DNA of 64,000 nt from Chondrilla cf. caribensis (GCA_964020155.1 OZ026561.1:2461547-2525546), one strand, 5' to 3'; shown: positions 38,395-50,675, counted from the stretch's first letter. Notes: a model not told the origin generated them from the sequence alone. Numbers and translations: made by a program.

Positions 38395-39753
38395 ACTATA
38401 GTATCCATGGGTAGACTATACGTTTACAGAGACGGGGCAATTTGGGACGTTAGGATATTCATACATCATTCTACGGTTATGTGAGACTGGCACGGTGTCA
38501 TTCCAATAATAACGAATTTGAGCTATATTAGTTTCTACCACTGGCAATCCCCCTAACTATGAACCTATCACCGATACCGATTATACATTTGAACCAATAG
38601 CCGTGTTTCTTTAAAATGACCGGGCGCTACAAATTATCCCGTTCCACCCTAATTTTCGATTAAAACACTTACCATCCACGTAGCTCCAGAGAGACATAGA
38701 TAAAAATCTTTATTCTTTCACAATTATTTCGTCTTAAAATAATGGACGTAGTAACCCACGTATGCTAATATACTGGACACGCTAGCCCAGACTTAGTATA
38801 GTGTAGCCAACAAAATTTAATAAAAATGGCAGTACTGTACGAGCTAATGTATAGATAATGTACGTAGATAGGTCTGTATGTATTATTTTAGAACTATGTA
38901 TTAAATTTTAGTGATTCCATGTGAAGAGCATTACAAATAGTAAAACTTGGCATCCTTCCAGGAGTTTCTACACTTTAGGACAGAATATCCACCCTTGAGC
39001 TATGAGAGACTATCATTGGGCCCAGGGTGAATTTTATGCACGAGTCTATAGTATGCAAATTCCAAATGCATGAATACTCTTGAACAATTCAACAGTTTAT
39101 TAAGCACTCTAAACTCAGCACCATCAATAACTCTTTCAAACTCCAGAGCTGTATAATACCCAGCTGTGTGCTCAACGAACAGCAACAGTATAGCAAGTGT
39201 ATGTGGTATGTATAATGCTACTACATTGCAGCTGTCTATTATTAAGTTGAAGATAATCCACACATGCATAAAGCTATGTTAATGTACATTATACACTTCT
39301 ATATGGTCCTGAACATCACACATAGTCCACAGCTATGTCATGACTACCTAATCTAGACTTCAGTTTACACTTGTTATTCATAGTTTATGCACCATTGTCT
39401 TTAGTTTTGCAGTCAAATTCTCTTCTCCTGCCATGGTGGCAGTTCCATTTGGTGGTTTGTACTCACTCACAAAAGTATTGTGAATATACTACTAATATCT
39501 CCTGTTACAGTACCAATTTTTGTAACACTGAAATGGAGCCTTCATAATAGCTGTCTTACGACCTGGTGATGCACACATACCAAAGCCACTAAATTATAGG
39601 TCATGCCCCCCTAGGTCTACTACTCCCACATGTTATTGTTATTACCTCAACACTCGGTTCAATTGATAAGTTGTTTATCGATCAAAATTGATTATTATTA
39701 GGAGAGACACACGTGTTTGGTTACGCTAGCCTATACTGTGCGGTAGAAGTACG
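38395..39753. other. Intergenic, nothing recognised
   Basis: No coding exon recognised. The last 40 bp before 39754 match the upstream flank of dipeptidase copy 1. Confidence 0.4.
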
Positions 39754-40533
39754 ATGTATTCCGTGGTAGGTCTTTTCTTCTACTTGATCTTGTTCAAGAT
39801 CGAACCAATCCATTCGAAATGTTCTGGACTACCACCACCATTTGTCTCTCTGTCGGATATCGACCCATCGATCATCATCGAAATGCGCTATATCAGTTAC
39901 CATAACTTTGTCGGGAGACCCATTAAAGATTACCTCGATCCCGTGTGTATCCTCACATCGCCTGCAGCTAAGGCTCTGGTCGCTGCTCAGCGAGAGTTCC
40001 TCTCCATGACTCCGTCGTACACCATCAAAGTATATGATTGTTATCGCCCTCAATCAGCCGTAGATGATTTCGTTCAGTGGTCTATGGTTTTGAACGACAC
40101 TAAAATGAAGGAAGAATTTTATCCCTCTCTGGACAAGAGTCATCTCTTCCCGGATGGCTATATAGCGAAACAGTCCGGACACTCTAGAGGATCAACCATG
40201 GATATGACCATTGTGCCGAATCCACCTCCACCCGAAGAGAAGTACGTCCCAGGTCAGAAACTTTATCCTTGTTACAACCCTCTGCCAGACCGATTTGGCG
40301 ACAACAGCATTGACATGGGCACCGGTTTTGATTGCTTCAGTCCTCTTGCCCACACTAACAACTCCTCGGTGACAAAGGAGCAGCATGTTCGTCGCATGCT
40401 CTTGAGGGACACGATGGCAAAGTATAACTTCACCAATTATATCAACGAGTGGTGGCATTATACTCTCGACCATGAACCGTATCCAGACACATATTTCAAC
40501 TTCCCTGTCCAATGTCAGAATCCGACTCTGTAG
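39754..40533 (+). CDS. Secreted VanX-like D-Ala-D-Ala dipeptidase, copy 2
   Basis: Second copy of the peptidase M15D gene, 259 residues, single exon. It differs from copy 1 at roughly nine positions in the first 254 residues (A3S, S9F, K28P, L36I, K140Q, S202N, E212V, C213R, K218R) plus a different C-terminal tail. Signal segment, YDCYRP, SGHSRGSTMD and EWWH are all conserved, so both copies look active. Homology covers the coding region and only about 35 bp upstream; 3' flanks differ. That pattern fits a short duplication with limited flank, or later gene conversion of the coding part. Confidence 0.93.
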   Translation: MYSVVGLFFYLILFKIEPIHSKCSGLPPPFVSLSDIDPSIIIEMRYISYHNFVGRPIKDYLDPVCILTSPAAKALVAAQREFLSMTPSYTIKVYDCYRPQSAVDDFVQWSMVLNDTKMKEEFYPSLDKSHLFPDGYIAKQSGHSRGSTMDMTIVPNPPPPEEKYVPGQKLYPCYNPLPDRFGDNSIDMGTGFDCFSPLAHTNNSSVTKEQHVRRMLLRDTMAKYNFTNYINEWWHYTLDHEPYPDTYFNFPVQCQNPTL

Positions 40534-41254
40534 GTGGCATAGCTATCTCAATGTGATCTTTATGGATCTAATTGACAATGATAGGGCTGTGGTGTACAGT
40601 ACATCACACTATTTGTATTACGGGCACTGTATTTCCATGCAAGTAATTGAAATTTGTAAAAATATTGATTATATTCAATAATAGTTATGTATGGGTAATA
40701 TTTTGACAATGTAATTCTGTACTGGATAGATAGTTTCAATGCATTAGTTGGTATAAAAATTGATTAATGACAATCACCTTTAAATGAACCATAATATTAT
40801 GCATACCTAGACACGTAATTACATACATGCAGTGTGTGTATGAAACAAGTGCTGCTGTTTGATGGGGCTGTGGATACAGTATTTACATTGTATGCAGATA
40901 ATTGACAGTTACAGTATTATCTGTTATCAAATTATCAGTGAATATTATTGTACATTGAACTTATTTTGCACAAGTGGGTGGCACTGCACACTAAAATATG
41001 TTTTAGAAGTGTATACGTAATCTTGAAATTGAAATACAATATTATATTGCTGGGACATAATATACCACAGTAGTTCCAGAGATCACCTTTAAGCAGCTTT
41101 GAAGCACTACATTTTCATTCTTAATTTTATAAGCCATGATTAATTAATTTTAGTAGTCACATATGAGATATTTTTAAATAATTATATAAGGACAAATTAA
41201 TCTGGCCTCTTTGGAAGACAAAAAGTTCAAAAATTAAGTGTTCGCAAAAACAAG
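40534..41254. other. Intergenic, nothing recognised
   Basis: A+T-rich 3' flank of dipeptidase copy 2. No gene, RNA or repeat family recognised. Confidence 0.4.
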
Positions 41255-41425
41255 TAATTTGGGTTCCAATAGCCATGGGGCTGCCGACCCTGCACTCGAA
41301 TTACTTGGTCGTCTTTATTACGTTCAGATGAATCTTCGCTGAAGTCATTACGTTCGGCGGAGCTTCAATGCACGAATTTTAGCCCAATTTCAAATTGTCT
41401 GCGTTCAAAATCGGCCATAGCAATG
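41255..41425 (+). repeat. Interspersed repeat R1, copy 1
   Basis: Shares GGGGCTGCC, CACTCGAATTACTTGG, GTTCGGCGGAGCTTCA and GCCCAATTTCAAATTG with copies at 46.76, 50.95 and 57.96 kb. It directly abuts the 5' end of the reverse-transcriptase remnant. This copy has lost the first arm of the R1 hairpin region. Confidence 0.85.
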
Positions 41426-41715
41426 GTCTACACAGTGTTGCCATTAAATGTGCTATGGTTATGCCTGCCCTACTTTTGCAAAAACCTCATCCGAGGTCAA
41501 AAGATGAAGAGAATACATCTACCCTGCGTAGAAGGTTGGAGTCCTGGGAAAGAGGTGATGTAAAACTCTTGTTACATGAGGCTCAATCCATTCAAGATCG
41601 CTTGCGTCCGAATCTATCTCAACAGGCTAATGAATCAAAACTTGCTAGAACGTTCAGTAATCTAATGTTTTAGGGGAAGGTCAAGGCAGCAATGAGGTTA
41701 CTGTCCAACCAGTCC

Positions 41716-41871
41716 ACACGGGGAAAATCCTGTTTTCATCGAGTAGGAAACACTATTGAATCATTGTTGAAAGGCTCTGTTTCACAAAAAATGCATTGAA
41801 ACACGGCCTTTCAAGAATGTTTCAATAGTGCTTCATCCTTAATGAAACTGGTACTTTCCTCCTGTGGTCAA
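41716..41871. mobile_element. ~155-bp foldback MITE inside the RT remnant (copy 1)
   Basis: Starts CACGGGGAAAATCCTG and ends TTTCCTCCTGTG. Inner arms AAACACTATTGAA and CAATAGTGCTT pair with each other. The unit recurs inverted at 44104-44258. It separates two parts of the RT coding sequence, so it inserted into it. Confidence 0.8.
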
Positions 41872-44103
41872 GATGCAGCCAATTCTTATCTCTCTGAAGT
41901 AAAGTTGGAAATGAGACCACTACTGTGCGTGACATCCTTCAAGAGAAACTTCCTCCAAGTGGGCCTCTTTGTCCTGACGCACTGATAGAACCTTCAAGCA
42001 ACATGTCCGTTCCACACCCTGTTATCTTTCAAACTATTGATGGAAGAGCCATCAAGTCTGCTGCTCTACATGTAAATGGTTCTGCTGGACCATCTGGTGG
42101 TGACGGAAATGCTTGGAAAAGGTTTGGCACCTCCTTCCGTCGTGCATCAGATGACCTGTGTTCAGCTGTTGCTACAGTGGCCAGAAAACTGTGTACAACA
42201 TTCGTTGCCCCCGATGAAATTGCATGCGGCATACAATGCTCGCAGACTGATAGCCTTAGACAATTGCCCTGGGGTTCGCCTCATTGACATAGGGGAGGTA
42301 GTAAGAAGAATCATTGGTAAGGCAGTGTTAGGGGTGATATCTCAGGATATACAGGCAGTAACTGGCACTGTTCAACTCTGCACCGGTCAAATAGCAGGCA
42401 TAGAATCAGCGACATCAGAAGGCATGCTGCTTATTGATGCAAAAAATGCATTCAATAGTTTGAATAGACATGCAGCACTCCGGAATATTTCCCTGACTTG
42501 TCCAACTCTTGCCACTATAGCCATCAACACATACCGGGAAGACATCCAGCTCTTCATCGAAGGTGAAACAGCGCTGCTGGGAGCTTACAGCTGTGTGGTG
42601 GTCAAGATGCAGCTTGTGAATCTGGTTTTCTTGCAATGAAGACCGTGTTTGAGAATGATGAAACGGAAGCAGTTATTTTGGTTGATGCTTCCAATGCATT
42701 TAACTCTCTGAACAGAGAAGTAGCACTCCAGAACATCCGCATTCTATGCAATTGCACCTGTCCTTATTAATACCTACCGAATGCCATCAAAACTCTTTAT
42801 TGATGGAGAATACATCCTATCCAAAGAGGGGACCACACAGGGGACCCACTCGCAATGGCAATGTATGCCATCGCCACTTTGCCCTTGGTTCAAAAACTTA
42901 AAAGTGAAGCAATACAAATCTCGTATGCAGATGATGCCGCTGCTGGAGGAATATCTCAGAATTTGAAAAGGTGGTGCATGGGATTGCCTCGCTATTCATG
43001 GTCCTACACATGGTCATGGTCAACATGGTCCTAGGATACTTTTCAAACCCCAGTATAAGACATGGATAATAGCAAAGTCACAACATCTTGATGTCATTGA
43101 GACACTATTCCTGGGCTCCAGAGTCAACATCACCACTGAAGGGCAGAAATACTTGAGTGCCCCCATTGGGTTGGACTCATTTTCTGAAAATTTTCTTCGC
43201 AAGAAAGTTGAACAATGGATCACAGAAATGAAAAACTATCAGATATTGCCCACACTCAACTACAAGCAGCATATACTGTCCTCTCCCGTGGCCTAATGAA
43301 TCAATGGACCTACTTAATGTGTACTGTACGTGACTTGGAAGAATATCTGCAACCTCTTGAAGATATTCTACGATGCAAGCTATATTGCCTGCTCTGACTT
43401 GAAGGCCCAGCTTTAGTGATCAGGAAAGAGAAATTTTAGCCCTGCCACCTCGCCATGGTGGCCTTGGTTTACCCATACCCACCAGAACTGCTCCAGGACA
43501 CTTTGCTGACTGTTCGCAGATTACTGCTCCCCTTGTTGAACTTATATGCAACCAATCTCCTGACTACACACAGGAGACATATCTAGCTCAATTGGAAACC
43601 AGGTCCAAAGTTCGCAGATGCAATAGGCCTCGGATAGCAGCTGAAGCCGGAGCACTGAAGAATTGCCTCTGTAAGAGCAAGCAGATGTCTATGGAACAGG
43701 CAAGTGAACAAGGTGCATTTAGAGATGCATTGTGTCTCAGATTTGGATGGACTCCTACAAGGATTGCTTCTCATTGCCCTTGTGGGCACCCTTTCAGTGT
43801 AAGCCATGCATTTAGTTGCTCGAAAGGTGCAATGCCTACCTTACGTCACAATGCTATAAGAGACATTACTGCCCAGCTCTTCACGGAGGTATGTCCTAAC
43901 GTTGGAGTGGAACCACAACTACAGCCGCTATCAGGAGAAACCTTCCAATACAGGACAGTGAACACTGATGAATGCTCTCATCTTGACATCCAAACAAAAA
44001 ACTTTTGGGACAACAGCAATCATACTATTTCTTTGATGTTAGGATATTCAATGCTTTTGCTCCATCCAACTGTCTTTCCACCAGCACTTGTTACAGAAAA
44101 TTC

Positions 44104-44258
44104 ACAGGAGGAAAGTACCAGTTTCATTAAGGACAAAACACTATCGAAACTTTGTTGAAAGGCCCTGTTTCAATGCAACTTTTGTGAAATAGAGCCTTTC
44201 AACAATGTTTCATTAGTGTTTCCTACTCGATGAAAACAGGATTTCCCCCCTGTGAAAC
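44104..44258. mobile_element. ~155-bp foldback MITE inside the RT remnant (copy 2, inverted)
   Basis: Starts CACAGGAGGAAAGTACC and ends AAACAGGATTTCCCCCCTGTG-like sequence. It is the inverse of the unit at 41716-41871, with similar length and internal arms. It sits between the RT pieces ending near STCYRKF and beginning HELEKRW. Confidence 0.8.
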
Positions 44259-44596
44259 ATGAATTGGAGAAGAGATGGGATTATGAGTGAAGGGTCATTG
44301 AAGTAGAGCACAGGACTTTCACACCACTGGTCTTTTCTTCAAGTGGCGGATGGAGTCCTTTAACCACCATGGCCTTCAAAAGGCAGGCCAATCTGATGTC
44401 TGATAAGCCTGTACAATCCTACCAATCAGCCATGAATTGGATCAGATGCAGGATATCACACAGCCTTATCCTGATCCGTTCAGCTGTCGCATGCATTAGA
44501 GCCCCTAGATCATGCTACCACTCTCCAGTGAAGACGGTCAGCATTCAAGACCACCCTCTGGACTTCCTTAGATCAGAGGTCCAGATGCATGATTAA

Positions 44597-45149
44597 CTCA
44601 TCATTGAAACAGTGTTAGTAACCATGGATAAAATATATAATTGTATATTTGTGTTGTCTGTATTGGCTGTCTTGTGTATCTTATTATGATCATTAACATA
44701 TTCAAAAAAACCCAACAAAAACACGCAGGCATACATTGATCATTTTTATTACCTGGTCCAGTCACATAAGGACAAATCTGACTTCTTTGGAAGACAATAA
44801 ATTCAGGAATTAACTATTCACAAATACAAAGTACTTTGTGAAATCTGTAAAATTGTATACATTGCACATACATGCATACATTGATCCTTTCAACAACCTG
44901 TTCCAGTCTGGGAAACCAGATTTTCTCTTGCCAAAGTATATAGGCAATGACTATTCGGCTATATATCTCGTAGGGACATGTTAGTCTGATTGTTGACTGT
45001 TGGCTCTTTTACCTGTTTATATAGCAAATTATATCTGGTTGAGAAAGGCATTACAACTTAAAGTTAATGAATTGATTACATGAATTTCAAAATCTGGCCA
45101 AGTATGATACAACTGTAATAGTTTAATAAAAATAATTGTAGAATAATTT
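44597..45149. other. Intergenic, nothing recognised
   Basis: No gene recognised. It should include the 3' untranslated region of the fucosyltransferase gene that ends at 45150. Confidence 0.4.
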
Positions 45150-46385
45150 CTATTTATTTCTGCTACTTTGAGTTTTAATTCTCTCGGTTTTCATCTTATG
45201 TGCCAGTTTGCATGTCATACACATGTAGTCTGCTTTAGCGCACACTCTCTTCCTCGTTTCTCTTGCTAGCGTGAAATCAAAGTTGGTTGTATGATATCTA
45301 AACAGCTGATCATCCTCGCTAACACGTTTCAAGTAGTCAGCCAAGTCCTTGGGACTATATTTACTAGCATCTATGAAGGTGTGGTTTCCGGGAACCCACT
45401 GATATGCCTCTGGGGCACCACGGTAGACAGGAATTGCACCAGCCTTGTAAATTAGAGCAAGTTTCTCTGTAATGTAATCTTTTTGAATAATGTTCTCGAA
45501 TGAAACGATCATTCGATATTTACTGGCAGTTTCCAGGAAAATTTCCTTCCAATTATCACCCCTTTGTGGTGGAGAATCAACATTGTGCCAGCACTTGCCG
45601 TGCTGATCAATGTGTACATATCTCATGAGCTCAACATAGTACCGTGTACGTTCTGGAAATCCTTTCCAACTAGTATGACAATCACTGGAGAACATTGCTA
45701 TTCCCCGTCTCTTTTTAGGATCAGGTGGGGGTAGTTTTTCCCACACATCAATAGGTAAAGACCTGCACATCTCAGCATAGACTGCATCAGATGTTGGATG
45801 ATGGTCAATTCTTATATCTGCTTTTTCTAATTGCCCAAAACCACCAGGGTATATACCATAGGCACCTCGGTTAGCTTCTAGGTTGAGTACAGCCAGTATT
45901 TGTCCTGGCCAATACCTGAGGGGACGATTTGATACAAACCGGACGAGCCTAAACACCACATCAGCTTTGGAGTTTGAATGCTGTATTGTGCATGTTCCTC
46001 CACCAGGTAAGGGGCATGCTTTGGGATAGCTTGCTTCAAACTGTGTGAAAGAGTGTTTAATTTCTGGAATATCATCAATTAGAGAGAATGATTCAAGAAA
46101 GATGGTGATGTCGACAGGTGGTTGTGGTTGAGATATTGATGGCTCAGGTGGTTGTGATTGAGATATTGATGGCTCAGGTGGTTGTGGTTGAGATATTGAT
46201 GGCTTAGCATCTGGAATGTTGGATACAGACAACCTAGCACCTTTTGTGGTAAATCTGATAATTTTGTACACATTTGTGTTAGTGGAGTTGTTTACATAAT
46301 ATTGTGAATATGCAAAGTACAATGCCATCACAGTAATTGCCAGGATTCCAGCTGCAATACTTGGTTTCTTGAAATTCCTTTTCAT
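45150..46385 (-). CDS. GT10 alpha-1,3-fucosyltransferase
   Basis: Golgi type II membrane glycosyltransferase of family GT10, expected to transfer fucose from GDP-fucose to N-acetylglucosamine in glycans. The 411-residue frame is a single exon. A short cytoplasmic tail (MKRNFKK) precedes a membrane segment (about 10-27), then a proline/serine/glutamine-rich stem containing three tandem copies of a SISQxQPPE unit (about 63-90). The catalytic domain carries the hallmark FENIIQKDYITEKL and AGAIPVYRGAP motifs for GDP-fucose binding, followed by a cysteine-rich tail (CAKADYMCMTC). Length matches the family. Linkage specificity (Lewis-type or core) cannot be set by eye. It is intronless, as many metazoan GT10 genes are. 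Confidence 0.93.
   Translation of the reverse strand: MKRNFKKPSIAAGILAITVMALYFAYSQYYVNNSTNTNVYKIIRFTTKGARLSVSNIPDAKPSISQPQPPEPSISQSQPPEPSISQPQPPVDITIFLESFSLIDDIPEIKHSFTQFEASYPKACPLPGGGTCTIQHSNSKADVVFRLVRFVSNRPLRYWPGQILAVLNLEANRGAYGIYPGGFGQLEKADIRIDHHPTSDAVYAEMCRSLPIDVWEKLPPPDPKKRRGIAMFSSDCHTSWKGFPERTRYYVELMRYVHIDQHGKCWHNVDSPPQRGDNWKEIFLETASKYRMIVSFENIIQKDYITEKLALIYKAGAIPVYRGAPEAYQWVPGNHTFIDASKYSPKDLADYLKRVSEDDQLFRYHTTNFDFTLARETRKRVCAKADYMCMTCKLAHKMKTERIKTQSSRNK
46105..46207 (-). repeat. 27-nt coding tandem repeat in the fucosyltransferase stem
   Basis: Three copies of a 27-nt unit (plus-strand core GGTGGTTGTGGTTGAGATAT) with one or two differences code for the repeated SISQxQPPE stem segment. 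Such stems vary in length without touching the catalytic domain. Confidence 0.9.
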
Positions 46386-46754
46386 CTATACAAAGAAACA
46401 TTGAAAGCACTGAAAAAAACACTGGTGGAAATATTACACTATCATCAGTGAATTTGATGCATATTATGCAAATGGAGTGCGATTACTATGAAGAATAACA
46501 TTTTTGGGGAAGGAGGATCAATGGGTGTGTGTGGGTGGTGGTGTTCAAACTTACTACCAAATCAGTTACTTATGTGACCCTATATTGTGTTGTACTTTCA
46601 ATGGGAAATACATAACTTTGCCAGCATAATACGTTTACATATACGTACATGACATGTACGTATATAGTACATAAGTTTTACGATAATATGCCATCAGAGG
46701 GGTAGGCGTGAGTGCAGAGTTGAGTGGTGGAGAATGGATGAAGAATCTAGAAAC

Positions 46755-46945
46755 ACATAATTCGAGTTCAAAAACTCGTGGGGCTGCCACCCCCACACTC
46801 GAATTACTTGGGCGTCTTTTTAATTAGGTTTAGAAGAATCTTCGCTGAAGTTACTACGTTTGGCGGAACTTCAACACATGAATTCTAACCCAATTTCAAA
46901 TTGCCCGTGTTTGAAATCGTCCATCTTTTTTTCGCACAATATAAA
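46755..46945 (+). repeat. Interspersed repeat R1, copy 2
   Basis: Starts AATTCGAGTTCAAAAACTCG, then GTGGGGCTGCC and CACTCGAATTACTTGGGCGT, and continues to CGCACAATATAAAT. Same order as the other copies and in the same orientation. Confidence 0.9.
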
Positions 46946-47586
46946 TAATGCTAGGTGTGCACTTTGTGCAGAACCTCGCTATAAGAAAAGTATGGTCAAG
47001 CTATATATGTACATATATTTACTTGAACAATTGTATGGTATTTTAAAGGTAATTTTTGAAAGAAAAAAAGAAAGAAAAACTTTCAGATAGTCACACACAT
47101 GCAATGACGTCATATATTATTTGCAAATGGCTGACAAGATGGACGTCATCATGGACGGCCAATTCTAGGTCCCGAACTACGTAACGACATATCCTAATTA
47201 CGCCGAAAGGAAATTTGAACATTATTATTCAGACTTTTTAGATAACTTGTTTATTCGTGTTTTAAGAGGTCTGCTAATCTATAGAGAGAATAGTGCCACC
47301 GTGAAGGAAAGAAATATGAGCTACCTTCTCTTACACGTTGCGCAAAGTCCAGTTTGTCTGTACAAACGTTCTTTACTTCATTCTGTAGCACACTGATGCT
47401 CGTTCACATAAGCATCAACCAATATCGAATTTCGTTCACGAGCATGTTGTAACTTTCGAAAGAAAGTACGAATGGGACAAAATCTGGACTTTGTAACCCG
47501 GAAATTAATCAAATGAGTGGGCACCAACTCTGGACTCCCTTATGCGATGGAAACAGATAACCTCGCGGATTAATCGCTTGGTAATA
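46946..47586. other. Intergenic, nothing recognised
   Basis: No gene, RNA or further repeat family recognised between R1 copy 2 and the next short LINE-like repeat. Confidence 0.35.
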
Positions 47587-47692
47587 AATTCATTGTTATG
47601 GTTACGCGTAGGAGCACATATTATATATATATATATATCTATATTATTATATATATCGAGTGTAACATACCGGAAGTTGAAGTGAAAATAAT
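47587..47692 (+). mobile_element. Short LINE-end repeat, copy 1
   Basis: AATTCATTGTTATGGTTACGCGTAGGA, then a TA/TC microsatellite, then AACATACCGGAAGTTGAAGTG. The two halves match the left and right borders of the LINE remnant at 51.15-52.74 kb and the copy at 62286-62402, so this looks like an internally deleted derivative. Confidence 0.7.
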
Positions 47693-47809
47693 ATAGGGGG
47701 TGCCTGTGGCAGCCCCCAAAAATGCTTGGAGTGCTTTGATTGGTGTGAAATTGGTGGCAAGGAGGTAAAAGGGCTGTCATACGGAGAAATCACAACGATG
47801 TTACAGGCT

Positions 47810-48110
47810 TGTGCGAGAAGGAAGTTGAAAGATGAATGGTGTGATGAACTAGCCACAAAACCCAAGATGGCCTCGCTGAAACTATTGAAGCAGAAAGGTG
47901 GTTAGATGTGGCTGATATAGGTAAGAGATGGATGATGATGATGATCAGAGGTGGGACAGCTGCAGCCCCACTCAGGGTTGGATGCAGAGTGTGGAGCAGT
48001 TTCGAGAGAGAGGAGAGAACAGGGGAAATGTGATATTGGGAAGGTGGGAGATGACATTGTGCAAATTTGCTGCTGGATTGCGAGAGATGGAAAAATGAAT
48101 AGGTTTTTTC
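47810..48110 (+). pseudogene. Degenerate LINE C-terminal fragment
   Basis: Pieces in different frames read RRKLKDEWCDELATKPKM, RGGTAA, EQGKC and VGDDIVHFLLDCERWKNE. That order (WxxEL, KPK, RGGTA, CxxC-type cysteine, HFLLDC) is the C-terminal pattern of non-LTR retrotransposon ORF2 proteins. Frameshifts and stops show it is dead. The same pattern appears on the minus strand at 53.9-54.3 kb. Confidence 0.65.
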
Positions 48111-48299
48111 AGTCACTGTCAATGGTAACACAGAGTTTTGATTTGTTGACTGATGATGAAAAACTATTTGCAATTCTGGATCAAGGATGCAAGCATCACT
48201 CAATCCTGAAGATTCATCTAGAAGATGTGGACTGCTCGTTTAATGACCCTAGTTGGATGATGACTTGTGTTTTGTTGCTAAACTGATTTCCTTTTTTAT

Positions 48300-50675
48300 T
48301 ACGTATGTAAAGTGGTATGTGTCTCATATGACGGTTTGTCCTAGTGCTATGCATGTGGCACGGTAATAATGATTGATTGATTGATTAACGTTAGGGCTTT
48401 GAGGTGACGGACATAGATTTTAACATCGAATTCGAATGATCGATATCGATTTCAACATCGATGTTGTATATATAGTCTACAAATATAGTATAGTATACAC
48501 TAAACACCACATGTTTATCATGCTTTACACCAGAGTGTTTATCTACTACCTATGTGAGATTCCTACGGAGAATGATTCACCAGTTTCAAGCGAATTGTTG
48601 CCTATTTCACCAGTACCTGTCCTGCCTTCTGAGAGGATAGATCCTTCAGGAGCTGACTTGATTGGTCAGTGCTTATGGACACCACCCTTCACCCCGAACC
48701 TACCACCTCAAATTTGATCGGTGCTGAGAAGTTAGTGGTTGATGAGACTGCAGCCTTCTCCAACAGAGGTTTAAATTTCAGAAGAGGTAGGAGCCATAGG
48801 CATAGGAACAGGCCTGTCGGGTCCCCTGAAGTAGGGAGACGTGTGTGAAGCTTTCTTACCAGATTACCAGACTGAAACCAGGTATAATAAGTAGGTAAGA
48901 ATATCTTGGAAAGAGTTGCCAGCACATACATCCCCTGCGCCTCGAACATGGCAAGATCGAATACAGTGTGGGACAAAGACCAAGACCTACAAGATCCTCT
49001 CAAGCTCAAGAACTCCCCTGTCAATTTCCATTTCTTGTTTAACATTGTATATACATATTATATGCACCTTGTATTTATCAGCCTTGCTAGGATTTGGTGT
49101 TCTTTTGAATCATCAATAAACCTGTGTCTTAAACACAAGCAACACTATAAATTTTCTCTTTATTTTCCCATTATTGTACATTCAATAATTGATAGCCCCC
49201 TGCATAATATAAGATCAGTTCTTATTCGTGCGTAGATGCATGTACTGTGGTATTTTCATTAAAGAACACCATAGAAAGTACCTCCCTATAAGGGACACTT
49301 TCTTAGCTCCCAAAAATGAACTTTCCTATAGTGTTAATACATTTTTCACCTCAAAAGAGTGGACAACCTCTCTACAGTGGACAAATTAGCTGGTCCCAAT
49401 GTGTCCTTAATTAAGAGGTTTCACTGTACTTGTGGAAATTGCATCTTGATGCCCACCATATGTGAAAGTGTTTGCAGGGCATATTAACCATATAACCAGG
49501 GTGGGCTTAAACCCTCTTGAATTGAAGTGAGGGGGCTCAGCTACAACCCCAAGCCATGCATACGTTGGGTGTCTTGCCGAAATCATCAATCGAAGCAAGT
49601 TTTCGATCGCGTCACGCCGTCTTACGTACTTAATGTGGGCACCATTAAAAGCCGAGTAACCATAGTGATGTCACACGAAAAATGGCTGGCTTGCGAGAGC
49701 GATTTTCTCCCAATCCAAGTATTTAGAATCGGTTTAAACGCCAGTTTCGGTGGTATTAGATGATTTTCGATCTTTCTAAGTTAACTTGCATAAACGCGCT
49801 GGTGGACCTTTTAAAATCTCGAAGGTCACCAAGCTGTAAAATAGCCGTAAAATGGCTACCATCGGTGAGGCCTACAAGTAACATCAGTTTTGCATTATAT
49901 ATGTTTACAGAAAACTAGGTGGACGAATTCGCATACGCCCGAATTCTTATTATTTTACTCTTGAATTTAATGCAATGTAGACTATAGTGTTGCACTTCAG
50001 GGCATGTCACATAACGAACACAGTTATTTCTTTAAAGCAGCTGTCAGTATTTTTCCTCGGATTAGATACGTACGCAAGCAAACATACACCAGCTCCCAAC
50101 GAAAAAAACCACTGCCAGCATATTCTGAAGTATGTCGTGAGATTCTGTCCTCAAATATTTACTGTTTCACTGTGATTTTATGTCAACTGAAAATTAGCAG
50201 TAAACACACAATTTTTGGGTATGCAAAACAAATTTGGGGAGTTAGCAATGTCCCCAAATTTGGGTTATTATTACAGGCACTAAACAAGCAACATTTATGC
50301 TAAATCAGAAGATACTCTGGGAATAGGTGAGACCCAACCTAGCTTTGTATTTAAAACAGGTTGTTATTCAAATGGCTAGCAACTGGGATTTTATTCACAA
50401 CATGTCTCAACATATCACCTCCCTTAACCCATCTAATCCCTTGAACCGAAATTAATGCCCTGGGAATTGGCATAAACAGGTATGCTTAAACCTGATAAAT
50501 GTGACGAAACAGCTGAATATTCAGGTTGAGGCTTCAGGATTTAACGGTCTAGTTCAGAACATATTTGTGACAACAATCTACCTCACCGTACACTTGTCCA
50601 CCATGTAATAACAGGCACAAGAAGTTCGATAGGGAGAGACGCGTATGGTCACAGCGCAGACGCTGTCCGTTCTAC
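48300..50675. other. Intergenic with one MITE, no gene
   Basis: No confident gene. At about 49229-49428 lies a probable pogo-like MITE: it ends TTAATTAAGAGGTTTCACTG followed by TA, with CCTCCCTATAAGGGACA near its start. The remaining short frames match nothing recognised. Confidence 0.4.

Larger units (their letters stand above)
41445..44596 (+). pseudogene. Broken reverse-transcriptase element
   Basis: Remnant of a metazoan reverse-transcriptase family with non-LTR-like RT motifs. Fragments in order: N-terminal part (RRRLESWERGDV ... ARTFSNLMF) at 41445-41710, AGPSG near 42090, RLIALDNCPGVR and palm motif DAKNAFNSLNR near 42240-42480, then a second partly repeated palm block (QLCGGQDAACESG, DASNAFNSLNR) at 42580-42760, GTTQG near 42820 and YADDAA near 42920. 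C-terminal pieces follow: ALPPRHGGLGLP near 43450, FRDALCLRFGWTP near 43740, then NWIRCRI near 44430. Many stops and frameshifts separate them, so it is dead. The palm is present twice, so the copy is a composite of two elements or an internal duplication. Two foldback MITEs interrupt it. Confidence 0.85.

Noticed and set aside
38336..38401. Target duplication around the palindrome at 38343-38394
   Set aside because: The seven bases on the left (TTAATGG) and right (ACTATAG) do not match, so it is listed without a claim of recent insertion.
41716..44258. A single 2.5-kb transposon with long terminal inverted repeats
   Set aside because: The inverted blocks are self-contained foldback units that interrupt RT coding sequence, and RT pieces continue outside both of them. 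They are therefore separate insertions.
47790..48203. A 137-residue minus-strand frame
   Set aside because: It is the antisense of the LINE C-terminal fragment, which has recognisable motifs on the plus strand.
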